The notes beneath the pieces are model-generated. The model was not told the origin of the DNA. It saw only the letters and a program-made list of their open reading frames with translations, and made no database searches. 43,202 nucleotides of DNA from contig CACAFI010000013.1 of NCBI GenBank assembly GCA_902531755.1, positions 1-43,202 of the forward strand, written 5' to 3'. Positions within the stretch are counted from its first letter, which is position 1. Each line of letters opens with the position of its first letter. Made by a program: the position numbers and the translations under genes. This document shows, one piece after another, positions 1 to 7,752 of the stretch. Origin of the DNA: an uncultured Alphaproteobacteria bacterium. GTDB lineage: Bacteria > Pseudomonadota > Alphaproteobacteria > Rhodobacterales > Rhodobacteraceae.

Positions 1-1017
1 AGTAAATCAGCGAAGGTAACTTTGCTAGAGGCCGAAGAAAATCTTGGGCACCACTCATCAAGTAGATCAGCTGCTGCATTTATCGAAGACTACGGAAACG
101 ACGTTATTCGGGAATTCAATAGTGCAAGCAAAAGCTTTCTTTCTAAGGATGGCGTAGATGTTCTGTCCCCCAGGGGCAGCCTAATTTTAGGAAAAAAAGA
201 TGAAAAATATGCATTTAAGGAGCAATGTTCAAGTTTTGCTCACAATGAAATATCTGTCAGCGATGCGCGTAGCCTAATTGAAATAATCAATAATAAAGAG
301 GTAAAATATGCTGGATACAAAGAGGACATCTACGATATTGATACAGATAAACTATTGCAACATTTTGCAAAAGATATAAAAGCCAACGGGTCAGAAATTT
401 ATACCGATTCCAAAGTAATTGCTGCTGAGTTTAAAGAAGGGAAGTGGCAAATTACAACGAATAGAAAAACATTTATTTGTGACGTCATTGTTAATGCGGC
501 AGGAGCTTGGGTAGATGAATTAGCATTGAAATTTGGCATCAAACCTTTGGGCTTTTTACCTCTTAAAAGGTCTATGGCTAGAGTGCCTGCTCCTGATGAT
601 AGTGGTAATCATAAAAGTTGGCCGATGGCTTTTGGACTAAATGAAGCTTTTTACGCAAAACCTGATGCAGGAGAAATGATTGTCTCCCCATCGGAAGAAA
701 CCAAGTCTTTTCCTCATGACGCGTATGCAAATGAGGAGGACTTAGCAAAAGGCATTTTTAATTTTGAGGAAGTTGTAAGCTATTCTGTTAAAAGAATTAC
801 ATCAAGTTGGGCGGGACTTCGAACTTTTGCACCTGATCGCACTCTTGTTATTGGCTTTGATAGCATTGTCCCCAGTTTCTTTTGGCTTGCAGGTCAAGGA
901 GGGTATGGCTTCCAAACGTCGGCCGCAGCAAGCAAAATGGCTAGTGAGATTATTCTAGGGGAAAAATCAAGTTTTGGACAGCTGCAAAAGCGAGTCTCTC
1001 CAAATAGATTTAAGTAG
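1..1017 (+). CDS. FAD-dependent amine/amino-acid oxidase (DAO family), 5' partial
   Basis: The reading frame is open from base 1, so the gene starts upstream of the window and its N-terminal dinucleotide-binding GxGxxG segment is missing. The visible part begins within beta-strand 2 of the FAD fold (VTLLEAEENLGHHSSSRSAA), the usual position for the acidic residue contacting the FAD ribose. It then has NAAGAWVDELA and ends in the second FAD motif (FFWLAGQGGYGFQTS), all typical of the glycine/D-amino-acid oxidase (DadA-like) family. Such enzymes oxidise amines or D-amino acids to imines, passing electrons to oxygen or a carrier. The substrate cannot be told. A TTG at 22 could be mistaken for a start, but the family sequence continues upstream of it. 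It converges on the minus-strand glutamine cyclotransferase gene with 13 bases between them. Confidence 0.85.
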   Translation, partial: SKSAKVTLLEAEENLGHHSSSRSAAAFIEDYGNDVIREFNSASKSFLSKDGVDVLSPRGSLILGKKDEKYAFKEQCSSFAHNEISVSDARSLIEIINNKEVKYAGYKEDIYDIDTDKLLQHFAKDIKANGSEIYTDSKVIAAEFKEGKWQITTNRKTFICDVIVNAAGAWVDELALKFGIKPLGFLPLKRSMARVPAPDDSGNHKSWPMAFGLNEAFYAKPDAGEMIVSPSEETKSFPHDAYANEEDLAKGIFNFEEVVSYSVKRITSSWAGLRTFAPDRTLVIGFDSIVPSFFWLAGQGGYGFQTSAAASKMASEIILGEKSSFGQLQKRVSPNRFK

Positions 1018-1030
1018 CACTAGAGCGTTC

Positions 1031-1843
1031 TTACTGCTCTTGGATTGATACTTCGTATATAGAATTCCAAAATTTTCCAGTTACAAAAATTCGGTCTTCA
1101 ACTTTATCGTAAGCTATCCCATTCAATACATCTTCAGATCCAGTTCTTTCACTTATTGATGAAAAGTCAATCCATCTGACTAATTCACCGGTAGCGCTAT
1201 CAATACATGCTACTAAGTCAGATTTCCATATATTCGCCCAAATCTCATTTCCAACAAACTCTAACTCATTAAGATTGTTCACAGGTAATCCATTGTAGGT
1301 AATAGCTATTGACCTTATGACCCGAAGGGTACTCGGATCACGAAATTTTAAGATGTTACTCCCATCGCTCATTACTAAATATTTGTTGTTACTGGTAAGC
1401 CCCCAACCCTCTCCATTATACGATAAAATTTTTAATATCTCGAAAGTAATTTTATCGTATACGAACATAACTCCCGATTTCCAAGTCAGTTGATAGAGAT
1501 TACCATTGAACAAAGTAAGTCCTTCAGCAAAAAACTTATCCTCCAATGGCATTTTTTTTATCAATTTTTCAGAGTGCTTATTATATTTTATTAAACTTGA
1601 ATTTCCATATAGACCGGTACTTTCATAAAATATTCCCTTGTCTACGATAAAACCCTGAGTAAAAGCCTTACTATCATGAGGGATTTTTTTTATGATATCA
1701 GGGGTAACTGTTTCCTGAGCATAAGAATGAAAAACGTTAAGAAAAAAAACAAATGAGAACAGTATATAGATTCGACTTTTTTTTATCGATAAAAGTCTTG
1801 TATAGAAGAAAAGAGTAGACAAAAACTTGCATGTTGAGGTCAT
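1031..1843 (-). CDS. Glutamine cyclotransferase (plant-type, beta-propeller), secreted
   Basis: Product of about 270 residues matching the plant/bacterial glutaminyl-peptide cyclotransferase family, a five-bladed propeller that converts N-terminal glutamine to pyroglutamate. Visible family signatures are PHDSKAFTQGF, FYESTGLYG, FAEGLTLFNG, the GEGWGLT segment and LNELEFVGNEIWANIW. A hydrophobic stretch (IYILFSFVFFLNVF) followed by SYAQ makes a signal peptide, so the protein should act in the periplasm. The ATG at 1843 is preferred: an earlier TTG-type start at 1897 would run into the divergent aminotransferase gene. The n-region before the hydrophobic core is rather long, so a TTG further in is possible. 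Only 48 bases separate it from the divergent aminotransferase start. Confidence 0.82.
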   Translation of the reverse strand: MTSTCKFLSTLFFYTRLLSIKKSRIYILFSFVFFLNVFHSYAQETVTPDIIKKIPHDSKAFTQGFIVDKGIFYESTGLYGNSSLIKYNKHSEKLIKKMPLEDKFFAEGLTLFNGNLYQLTWKSGVMFVYDKITFEILKILSYNGEGWGLTSNNKYLVMSDGSNILKFRDPSTLRVIRSIAITYNGLPVNNLNELEFVGNEIWANIWKSDLVACIDSATGELVRWIDFSSISERTGSEDVLNGIAYDKVEDRIFVTGKFWNSIYEVSIQEQ

Positions 1844-1891
1844 GTCTTTTAGAAAATAGTGTATTTTTTCGTTAAAAGGAATGTAAATATC

Positions 1892-3076
1892 GTGCAATTC
1901 GCATCAATAACAAAAAGAGTAGCAAAATTAGGCTCTGAAAAATGGACGCCCCATTTGAAAGCAAAGAAAATGGCTGAAATAGATCCTGATGTAATTTTGT
2001 TGACCATAGGCCAGCCTGATATTTCAGTTTCAGACGAACTCGCCAATATTACGATCAAGGCCATTAAAGAAGGTAGAACAGGTTATTCCAATGGCAGAGG
2101 AGAAGAAAACTTAGTTTCCAGCCTAGTAAATAAGTATAATGACGAATGTGGGCTTAATATCACCGAAAGTAATGTCTTGTGTTTCCCTGGCACTCAAACC
2201 TCACTTTTTGCATCGATTATGGGCTTAGTTAATGAAGGAGATGAGGTTCTTTTAGGAGATCCGCTATACGCAACCTATGAAGGGGTTGTAGCCGCTGCAG
2301 GCGGAACGGTGAAAAGAATAGAACTAAAAAAAGAAAATAGTTTTCGAATGAATCCTAGCGATTTAGCTAACTCTGTAACAAGCAAAAGTAAGGTTCTTCT
2401 TTTGAATAATCCACATAATCCATCTGGAGCAATATTGACTAAAAAAGAAATAGAAGAAATTGTTGAAGTTTGTCTCCAAAACGATTTGTGGATAATCTCA
2501 GACGAAGTGTATGCATCCCTAATTTATGATTTTGATAACACAACGGAATTTTACTCACCATTAAATGTTCGAGACGCATTGCATCGCACTATTGTTGTCT
2601 CAAGTATATCGAAATCACATGCAGCCCCGGGGTTTAGAAGTGGATGGTTGGTAGGTCCCAAAGACTTTTGCAATGCGGTTTTGCCTCTTTCTGAAACAAT
2701 GCTTTTTGGCAACCAACCTTTTATAGCAGATATGACAGCATATGCGCTTGAAAATGATTTTCATACTGCAAAAAAAATGAGGGATTCATATTATCATAGG
2801 GCCGTAAATATTTATGAAGCTCTAAAAAAAACAAATAAAGTGGAACCAATAATGCCACAGTCAGGAATGTTCCTACTTGCGGATATATCTAAAACAGGAC
2901 TAAGTAGCGACGCTTTTGTTAAACAACTTCTAGAGGAAGAAAAATTGGCGCTCATGCCAGGCGCATCATTTGGAGAAAATGCCCACCATTTAGTACGCAT
3001 AAGTTTAACCGTTCCTGATGAGATGATAAACCTGTCTTGCGAAAGGCTAAAACGTTTTATTGAACAAATAATTTAG
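1892..3076 (+). CDS. PLP-dependent class I/II aminotransferase
   Basis: A fold-type I aminotransferase of about 394 residues, aspartate/aromatic aminotransferase group. The glycine-rich LTIGQPDISV N-terminus, NNPHNPSGAI, WIISDEVYASL (Asp and Tyr that contact PLP) and SSISKSHAAPGFRSGW are all present; the Lys of SISK forms the PLP Schiff base. Full length, no break. The start is GTG at 1892, with AAAAGGA ending 11 bases upstream; the open frame reaches 1859, but that part shows no family sequence. It should transfer an amino group between an amino acid and 2-oxoglutarate; the substrate is unknown. It could supply amino acceptors to the neighbouring sulfur-amino-acid enzyme or, speculatively, transaminate sulfopyruvate from the operon near 13 kb. 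Confidence 0.88.
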   Translation: MQFASITKRVAKLGSEKWTPHLKAKKMAEIDPDVILLTIGQPDISVSDELANITIKAIKEGRTGYSNGRGEENLVSSLVNKYNDECGLNITESNVLCFPGTQTSLFASIMGLVNEGDEVLLGDPLYATYEGVVAAAGGTVKRIELKKENSFRMNPSDLANSVTSKSKVLLLNNPHNPSGAILTKKEIEEIVEVCLQNDLWIISDEVYASLIYDFDNTTEFYSPLNVRDALHRTIVVSSISKSHAAPGFRSGWLVGPKDFCNAVLPLSETMLFGNQPFIADMTAYALENDFHTAKKMRDSYYHRAVNIYEALKKTNKVEPIMPQSGMFLLADISKTGLSSDAFVKQLLEEEKLALMPGASFGENAHHLVRISLTVPDEMINLSCERLKRFIEQII

Positions 3077-3096
3077 ACTTTTTCTGATAGTAAACG

Positions 3097-4269
3097 CTAT
3101 ATGGCTTTTAACGCTCTTTCAATAGAGCCTACTAATTCATCTGGATCTTCAAGACCAACAGATACTCTGAAGAAGCCTTCGGATATACCAAGCTCTTTAC
3201 GGGCATTTGGATCAAGGTATCTATGTGAACTACTTCCAGGATGCGATATTGTAGTTCCAATATCTCCTAATGTAGGAGCAAATGCTATACCCTCTATATT
3301 TTCAATAAATTTATTTGAATCTATCCTATTATCACCGATTTCAAAACTTACCATATTGCAACCATTTCCCTTTAAGAGTTGCTTTGCAAGAGATATATCA
3401 GGGTGCTCTGACATGGTGGGGTAAAGTACTTTTTTAACCTTGCTATTTTTCTTCAAGGCTTCTGCAAGGATTTGTGCGTTTTTTTGTGCTTTTTCAAATC
3501 TTAATTCAAATGTAGCAAGACCTCTTTCAGCCAGCCAACAATCAAAAGGACTTGGAGTTGCACCAATTGAAACAGAAAAGTTGTAAATCGCCTCCATCTT
3601 GTTTTGATCTGTTGATGATACATACCCTAATGTAGTATCGGAGTGACCAGATAACAATTTAGTAATAGAATGAATAACAAAATCGGCGCCATACTCAAAA
3701 GGCTTAATGGATGCAGGTGTTGTAAATGTATTATCAACAGCCAATAAAATATTGTTTCTTTTACATAAATTTGCGATACCCTCTATATCGGCAACCCTAA
3801 GTGTTGGGTTAGATACACACTCAATTAAGATCATTTTTGTATTTTTTCTAATCTCAGATTTAACTGAGTCAATATTTGTTGGATCTGCGAACGACGTGTG
3901 TATTCCAAATCTAGGCAGATCTTCACGCATCAGTCTCAATGTACGACCATATAATTGGCTACCCCCTAAAACATGGTCTCCCAAAGACAAGGTACCCATA
4001 ATAAGAGACGAAATGGCAGCCATTCCTGAGCTTACAACCAGACCGGTGGGGCTCCCTTCAAGTTTATCAATCAAACGCGCTAAGATTTCTGCATTAGGGT
4101 GCCCTTCTCTTGCGTATGTATACCCTTTTTGCTTGCCTTCATATTGTTCATCGAGTGCATTGGGAGATTGAGAAGCATAAACAACCGATGGCATAATAGG
4201 AGTTGCAACCTGCTCTGATACAGAATTTGGCACCCCGTTTGGCCTTATTATAGTGCGTTTCATTTTCAT
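3097..4269 (-). CDS. Cys/Met metabolism PLP enzyme (methionine gamma-lyase / cystathionine gamma-lyase type)
   Basis: 390 residues, the normal length for the trans-sulfuration family. Seen are the phosphate-binding YTYAREGHPN region (Tyr and Arg reach the partner active site), SSGMAAISS, the Tyr of GGSQLYGRT that stacks on PLP, AVDNTFTTP, and the Schiff-base Lys (about residue 204) in HSITKLLSGHSD. Members perform gamma-elimination or gamma-replacement on methionine, cystathionine or O-acylhomoserine; the sequence alone does not decide which. The C-terminal SHPGSSSHRY segment is typical. The gene lies 9 bases downstream of the phosphatase-like gene and behind nth, so it is probably co-transcribed with them although the functions look unrelated. 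It converges on the aminotransferase. Confidence 0.88.
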   Translation of the reverse strand: MKMKRTIIRPNGVPNSVSEQVATPIMPSVVYASQSPNALDEQYEGKQKGYTYAREGHPNAEILARLIDKLEGSPTGLVVSSGMAAISSLIMGTLSLGDHVLGGSQLYGRTLRLMREDLPRFGIHTSFADPTNIDSVKSEIRKNTKMILIECVSNPTLRVADIEGIANLCKRNNILLAVDNTFTTPASIKPFEYGADFVIHSITKLLSGHSDTTLGYVSSTDQNKMEAIYNFSVSIGATPSPFDCWLAERGLATFELRFEKAQKNAQILAEALKKNSKVKKVLYPTMSEHPDISLAKQLLKGNGCNMVSFEIGDNRIDSNKFIENIEGIAFAPTLGDIGTTISHPGSSSHRYLDPNARKELGISEGFFRVSVGLEDPDELVGSIERALKAI

Positions 4270-4278
4270 TCTAAATTA

Positions 4279-4746
4279 TTAAGCTCCTGTAACCCTTAAG
4301 CATCTTAAACCAATCTCTTTCCACATTTCAACTACCGTAATTTTATCTTCAAATACTAAGACTGGATTAAACCCATCAACAATCATTCTTTTATAGAGAT
4401 CCCTTTTTACCATAAAATCTTTTCTGAAATCACCTTTTGGTCTCATGTACAAGCAACTATCTATATCTATATTTTTACTACCTTTTAATATTTGATTTAG
4501 CTGTTCAATTGTCTTTTCCTTGTAGTCTTCAACCCTACCGGTACAAAAAATGATTTGATTAGTGTCATCTTTAAGCAAAGACTTCAACAAAGCACAAACT
4601 TCCTCGATCGGTCGATCTTTATCCATATTGCTATAAAAGTTTTTCCAGTCTTTGGGGTCCTGCAAAACGAACTTTACTCTATGCGAGATATCTAAAATAG
4701 TTCCATCTATGTCAAAAATTATGTCTATGGTTTTATCCAGTACTAT
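4279..4746 (-). CDS. Polynucleotide 3'-phosphatase-like HAD protein (PseT/PNKP C-terminal type), unusual start
   Basis: The C-terminal two thirds match the phosphatase domain of T4-type polynucleotide kinase: IIFCTGRVEDYKEKT (HAD motif II region), LYMRPKGDFRKD, the following Lys, and VFEDKITVVEMW (motif III/IV acidic residues). The catalytic HAD motif I, FDIDGTILD with Asp pair at about 4705-4713, is also in frame, but it lies upstream of the first TTG (4665) and no ATG, GTG or TTG precedes it before the in-frame stop near 4757. The remaining possible starts are CTG at 4740 or ATA at 4746; the ATA would overlap the nth stop as ATAG and has AAGG 10 bases upstream. A -1 frameshift from nth is the other option. 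Predicted role: removal of 3'-phosphate from nucleic-acid ends. It would be about 155 residues from ATA. Domain call is firm, start is not. Confidence 0.75.
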   Translation of the reverse strand: MVLDKTIDIIFDIDGTILDISHRVKFVLQDPKDWKNFYSNMDKDRPIEEVCALLKSLLKDDTNQIIFCTGRVEDYKEKTIEQLNQILKGSKNIDIDSCLYMRPKGDFRKDFMVKRDLYKRMIVDGFNPVLVFEDKITVVEMWKEIGLRCLRVTGA

Positions 4747-5396
4747 GGTTTTTTTGCCTTAAAAGGTTTTTTTCTTTTTGGAAAGCATGTCGTGCAGATC
4801 TCGCATACAGTTCCATCACAACCCCTTGCTGTGCAGTGAGACCTACCATAAAAAATTATCTGTAGGTGTAATTTATTCCACTTTTCTTCAGGGAAAAGCT
4901 TTTTTAAATCTTTTTCAGTTTGCGTTACGTTTTTTCCATTGGTTAAACCCCAACGCTGTGCAAGTCTATGGATATGAGTATCAACTGGAAATGCTGGGAA
5001 CCCAAACCCCTGAGACATTAAGACACTTGCAGTTTTATGTCCGACACCAGGAAGTTGCTCGAGATCTTCAAAGCTTGAGGGAACTTGACCCTGATGTTTT
5101 TCAATAATCATAACAGACAATTTAGAGATATTTGCAGATTTTTGTGGCGCAAGACCACATGGCCTTATAATTTCATAAATTTTTTCTGTTTGTAATTTAC
5201 TCATATCCAACGGATTGTCTGCAAGTGAGAAAAGTTGTGGGGTAACTTGATTAACTCTTTCATCAGTACACTGGGCACTAAGCAAAACGGCAATAAGTAG
5301 TTCAAATTTACTCTTATGATTTAGAGGAACTGGTGTCTCGGGATAAATTTCATCCAACCTCTCCACCACATAGGCGGCTCTATCAATCTTTTTCAA
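4743..5396 (-). CDS. nth: Endonuclease III (base-excision repair DNA glycosylase/AP lyase)
   Basis: 217 residues, normal length. The helix-hairpin-helix LPGVGHKTASVLM carries the catalytic Lys, and FPVDTHIHRLAQRWGL carries the catalytic Asp. The family excises oxidised pyrimidines and cleaves AP sites by beta-elimination. The C-terminal iron-sulfur loop reads C-x4-C-x4-C-x2-C-x2-C, not the classical C-x6-C-x2-C-x5-C; it resembles the CxARG...CxxC variant seen in some lineages. The start is TTG at 5396 with AAAGG just upstream on the minus strand. The last codons (GCA AAA AAA CCA TAG) contain a slippery A AAA AAA in the zero frame. Downstream the phosphatase-like gene overlaps the stop, which suggests coupled DNA-end repair functions. 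Confidence 0.93.
   Translation of the reverse strand: MKKIDRAAYVVERLDEIYPETPVPLNHKSKFELLIAVLLSAQCTDERVNQVTPQLFSLADNPLDMSKLQTEKIYEIIRPCGLAPQKSANISKLSVMIIEKHQGQVPSSFEDLEQLPGVGHKTASVLMSQGFGFPAFPVDTHIHRLAQRWGLTNGKNVTQTEKDLKKLFPEEKWNKLHLQIIFYGRSHCTARGCDGTVCEICTTCFPKRKKPFKAKKP
4749..4755 (-). other. A7 run, possible -1 frameshift site at the nth 3' end
   Basis: On the minus strand this is A AAA AAA, in register with nth codons (GCA AAA AAA CCA TAG). Slipping back one base gives ACC ATA GTA CTG GAT and continues in the phosphatase-like frame through FDIDGT, with no stop. I did not find an obvious strong stem or a Shine-Dalgarno stimulator at ideal spacing. In an AT-rich genome an A7 run can occur by chance, so this is a candidate only. 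Confidence 0.35.
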
Positions 5397-5464
5397 TTCA
5401 CTTACCTTTTAAATTAGCAAAAAGCTCAACGTTCACACATTTTCCTTTTTTGCAACAAAGAACT

Positions 5465-6139
5465 ATGGAATATTATACTATCATGAGCAAGACAGAAAAA
5501 AATGCGTTGGATCTCTTAAAGGGAGCTTACAACCTCTCAACTCCAGATGACAACAAGAAATACTATGAGGGCTTTGCGCCATTTTACGACAGTGTTTTTG
5601 TAAAAGATCTTGGTTATACTTACCCTGCTGTCGTGGCAAATCTTCTAGTTGAGAAGTTTACAATAGATGGACCCATCTGTGATATCGGATGTGGAACTGG
5701 ATTGGTTGCAAATGAAATTAAAAAGAAAGCTCCAAATGCTGTCATAGATGGAGTTGATATTTCACAAGATATGATACAAATATCTAGAGAAAAAAACATA
5801 TATCGAAATTTGCTAGAACTTAATCTTGAAGACCCTCTTTATCCCTTATTACAAGATTATTCGGCCGTAGTAAGCGCTGGGACATTTACACATGGGCACC
5901 TAGGTTCAGAAACTCTAAAGCGCTTAATTTCCCATTTTAAGTCAGGCACCAAATTTGTGATTGGGATTAACTTTGATCACTACCACTCAAAAGGCTTTGA
6001 AAAACAGTTCAAAGCCCTAACTGAGCTAAATATTATTGGTTGCTTTGAGTTGAATGAAGTAAAGGTCTATAATAAAGATAATAAGAAGCTTAACATAAAA
6101 AATAGTAAAGCCTGTGTTTGTTTATTTTCTAAAACTTAA
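5465..6139 (+). CDS. Class I SAM-dependent methyltransferase
   Basis: About 224 residues. The Rossmann motif I CDIGCGTGLVANE binds S-adenosylmethionine, followed by the acidic loop IDGVDISQDMI and a motif with VVSAGTFTHGHLG. This is the compact Methyltransf_25/11 type; the substrate cannot be inferred. The frame is open from 5333, but that upstream part is antisense to nth and shows no family sequence, so the start is ATG 5465 or ATG 5483 (MSKTEKN), neither with a strong ribosome-binding site. It is divergent from nth with about 68 bases between starts, and convergent with the FAD enzyme at 6247. Confidence 0.75.
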   Translation: MEYYTIMSKTEKNALDLLKGAYNLSTPDDNKKYYEGFAPFYDSVFVKDLGYTYPAVVANLLVEKFTIDGPICDIGCGTGLVANEIKKKAPNAVIDGVDISQDMIQISREKNIYRNLLELNLEDPLYPLLQDYSAVVSAGTFTHGHLGSETLKRLISHFKSGTKFVIGINFDHYHSKGFEKQFKALTELNIIGCFELNEVKVYNKDNKKLNIKNSKACVCLFSKT

Positions 6140-6164
6140 TCCATAATAATTTACATTAATCGAT

Positions 6165-6191
6165 CAAATAGAGGTGAGATGCCCCTATTTG
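6165..6191. terminator. Hairpin between convergent genes, possible bidirectional terminator
   Basis: CAAATAGAGG and CCCCTATTTG can pair over ten positions with one A-C mismatch around a seven-base loop. It sits in the 107-base gap between the methyltransferase and the sarcosine-oxidase-like gene, which converge here. Neither side has a proper T-run, so intrinsic termination is only plausible. Confidence 0.35.
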
Positions 6192-6246
6192 AAAAAGACC
6201 GGATAACAGATAAATCTATTTCTCAGCAACATAAGCACTATTTTTT

Positions 6247-7590
6247 TTAACTCCAAGGATATGGACTGTTAGATACAGGATGTAATTTGCCCTTTTGATA
6301 TCGCACAAATCGAAATGGCTCTAATAATTCCTGCGGCTCACCTAAAATTTCATCAGCAATTAAATGGCCAACACCAATCATTTTCCAACCATGATTTGAA
6401 TCTGCAATAATAGTAACATTTTCACAAAAGTGATCAAAAATTGGGAAGCTATCTGGAGTAAAACATCCAAGTCCACCAGAAGGTTCTTTATGATATTGTG
6501 GCATTGATCCTTCAAAGCGCTTATGACAATGAGCAAGAGCTGAAACCCACATATGAGCAAATTCATCACTTGAAATGAATTCAGGACTAGAAGGACCATA
6601 AGGGTCTATTGCAACTTGGTCTACAGGCGTAGAGACTTTGTAAGGTGAAGCCCCACCCTGAATGCCCTTGAAATGCCAATCTGGCTTATAATAAATTCCC
6701 CACATTTCATCTGTGATTATACTTCCATCAACATCCGATTTAAGAGGGGCTTCAGTGTCAACATGTAATACTGGAGGCATCTCTCCATTATTTGTTAATA
6801 GTACTTCTGGCTTTACCCTGAGAACGCCCTCTTCAAGCTGCCAATACCGCCACATATCAACATTTTTATGCACGTGACCGTCTGCCTCTTTTACATTGAT
6901 TTTCTTTGGAAGCCCCAGAAAATCCCAAAAATCCCTAACCCAAGGACCTACAGCGATAACGACATGCTCACAAGTAATTTTTCCTTTATCCGTATCCACA
7001 AAAGAGATCGCTTCTGAGATATTATTAGTAAAAAAACCTTTAACTTCTACTCCAGCAACTATTCTTACACCTAATTCCTCTATTTTTTTTGCCAACGCGT
7101 ACATTGTCTTTGTTTGATTGGAATACCCACCTTTTTTTTCATGTAAAACTGATGTTATGCCTTTAGCCTGCCAGTCAGAAAAAAATTCCAGCATATATCT
7201 TTTTGATTTCTCCGCGCCCTCAACAAATTCACTATCATATCCAATAGTTTGCTGCTCCTCAAATATTTGAGCAACATCACCTCGCATCGACTCACTTGAT
7301 ATCTGCATATAACCAACTGGGTGATAATGAAGACCTTCTGGATCGGACTCCCAAATATCCACTGAATGTGCCATTAACTTCCTCATGGCGGGTTGATGGT
7401 AATTGTTTCTAACTACACCACATGCAACTCCTGACGCTCCAGCTGCTACACCAGTTTTATCAATGACAACAATATTGCCCTCTGCAAGTTCACCTTTTGA
7501 TTTTAGTCTTGCTGCAAGACCCCATGCAGTTGATAATCCATGAATTCCAGCACCAATTATTAAATACCTGACATGAGAAGGTATCGCCAT
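6247..7590 (-). CDS. FAD oxidoreductase, sarcosine oxidase beta-subunit / dimethylglycine-dehydrogenase-like
   Basis: 447 residues from ATG 7590, which has AGGGAT about six bases upstream; a longer frame to 7647 shows no family sequence. The N-terminus has the FAD Rossmann motif RYLIIGAGIHGLSTAWGLA and the VVIDKTGVAAGASG ribose-binding strand, then VACGVVRNNYHQPAM. The C-terminus has TPDSFPIFDHF and NHGWKMIGVGHLIAD, where the family closes the FAD site. This pattern fits the SoxB/DMGDH branch of the DAO family, which oxidatively demethylates N-methyl amines. No alpha, gamma or delta sarcosine oxidase subunits are next to it, so it may act as a single-subunit enzyme. It is divergent from the Rieske oxygenase with 162 bases between, which supports a joint role in demethylating a betaine-like compound. 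Confidence 0.78.
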   Translation of the reverse strand: MAIPSHVRYLIIGAGIHGLSTAWGLAARLKSKGELAEGNIVVIDKTGVAAGASGVACGVVRNNYHQPAMRKLMAHSVDIWESDPEGLHYHPVGYMQISSESMRGDVAQIFEEQQTIGYDSEFVEGAEKSKRYMLEFFSDWQAKGITSVLHEKKGGYSNQTKTMYALAKKIEELGVRIVAGVEVKGFFTNNISEAISFVDTDKGKITCEHVVIAVGPWVRDFWDFLGLPKKINVKEADGHVHKNVDMWRYWQLEEGVLRVKPEVLLTNNGEMPPVLHVDTEAPLKSDVDGSIITDEMWGIYYKPDWHFKGIQGGASPYKVSTPVDQVAIDPYGPSSPEFISSDEFAHMWVSALAHCHKRFEGSMPQYHKEPSGGLGCFTPDSFPIFDHFCENVTIIADSNHGWKMIGVGHLIADEILGEPQELLEPFRFVRYQKGKLHPVSNSPYPWS

Positions 7591-7752
7591 TTTTATCCCT
7601 AAATATTTAAGGCCAAAGCCATCGATTACACCAGCCCTGAAACCCATTCTTTTGTCTCAAGTTAATACTAATACTGAATATAAATTTTGATAGAATATTT
7701 TTAGACATTTTCCTATACTTTGTTTTTAGATTAAATATCAACTGGTGATCTT

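Noticed and set aside
1844..1891. Divergent promoter region between the glutamine cyclotransferase and aminotransferase genes
   Set aside because: At 48 bases it is too short for confident -35/-10 boxes and I see no clear match, so no site is called.
3707..4171. Long open frame of 154 codons antisense to the gamma-lyase-type gene
   Set aside because: It is the reverse strand of a well-conserved PLP enzyme and shows no recognisable domain.
5333..5464. Upstream part of the methyltransferase frame
   Set aside because: It is antisense to the start of nth and shows no conservation; the starts at 5465 or 5483 fit better.
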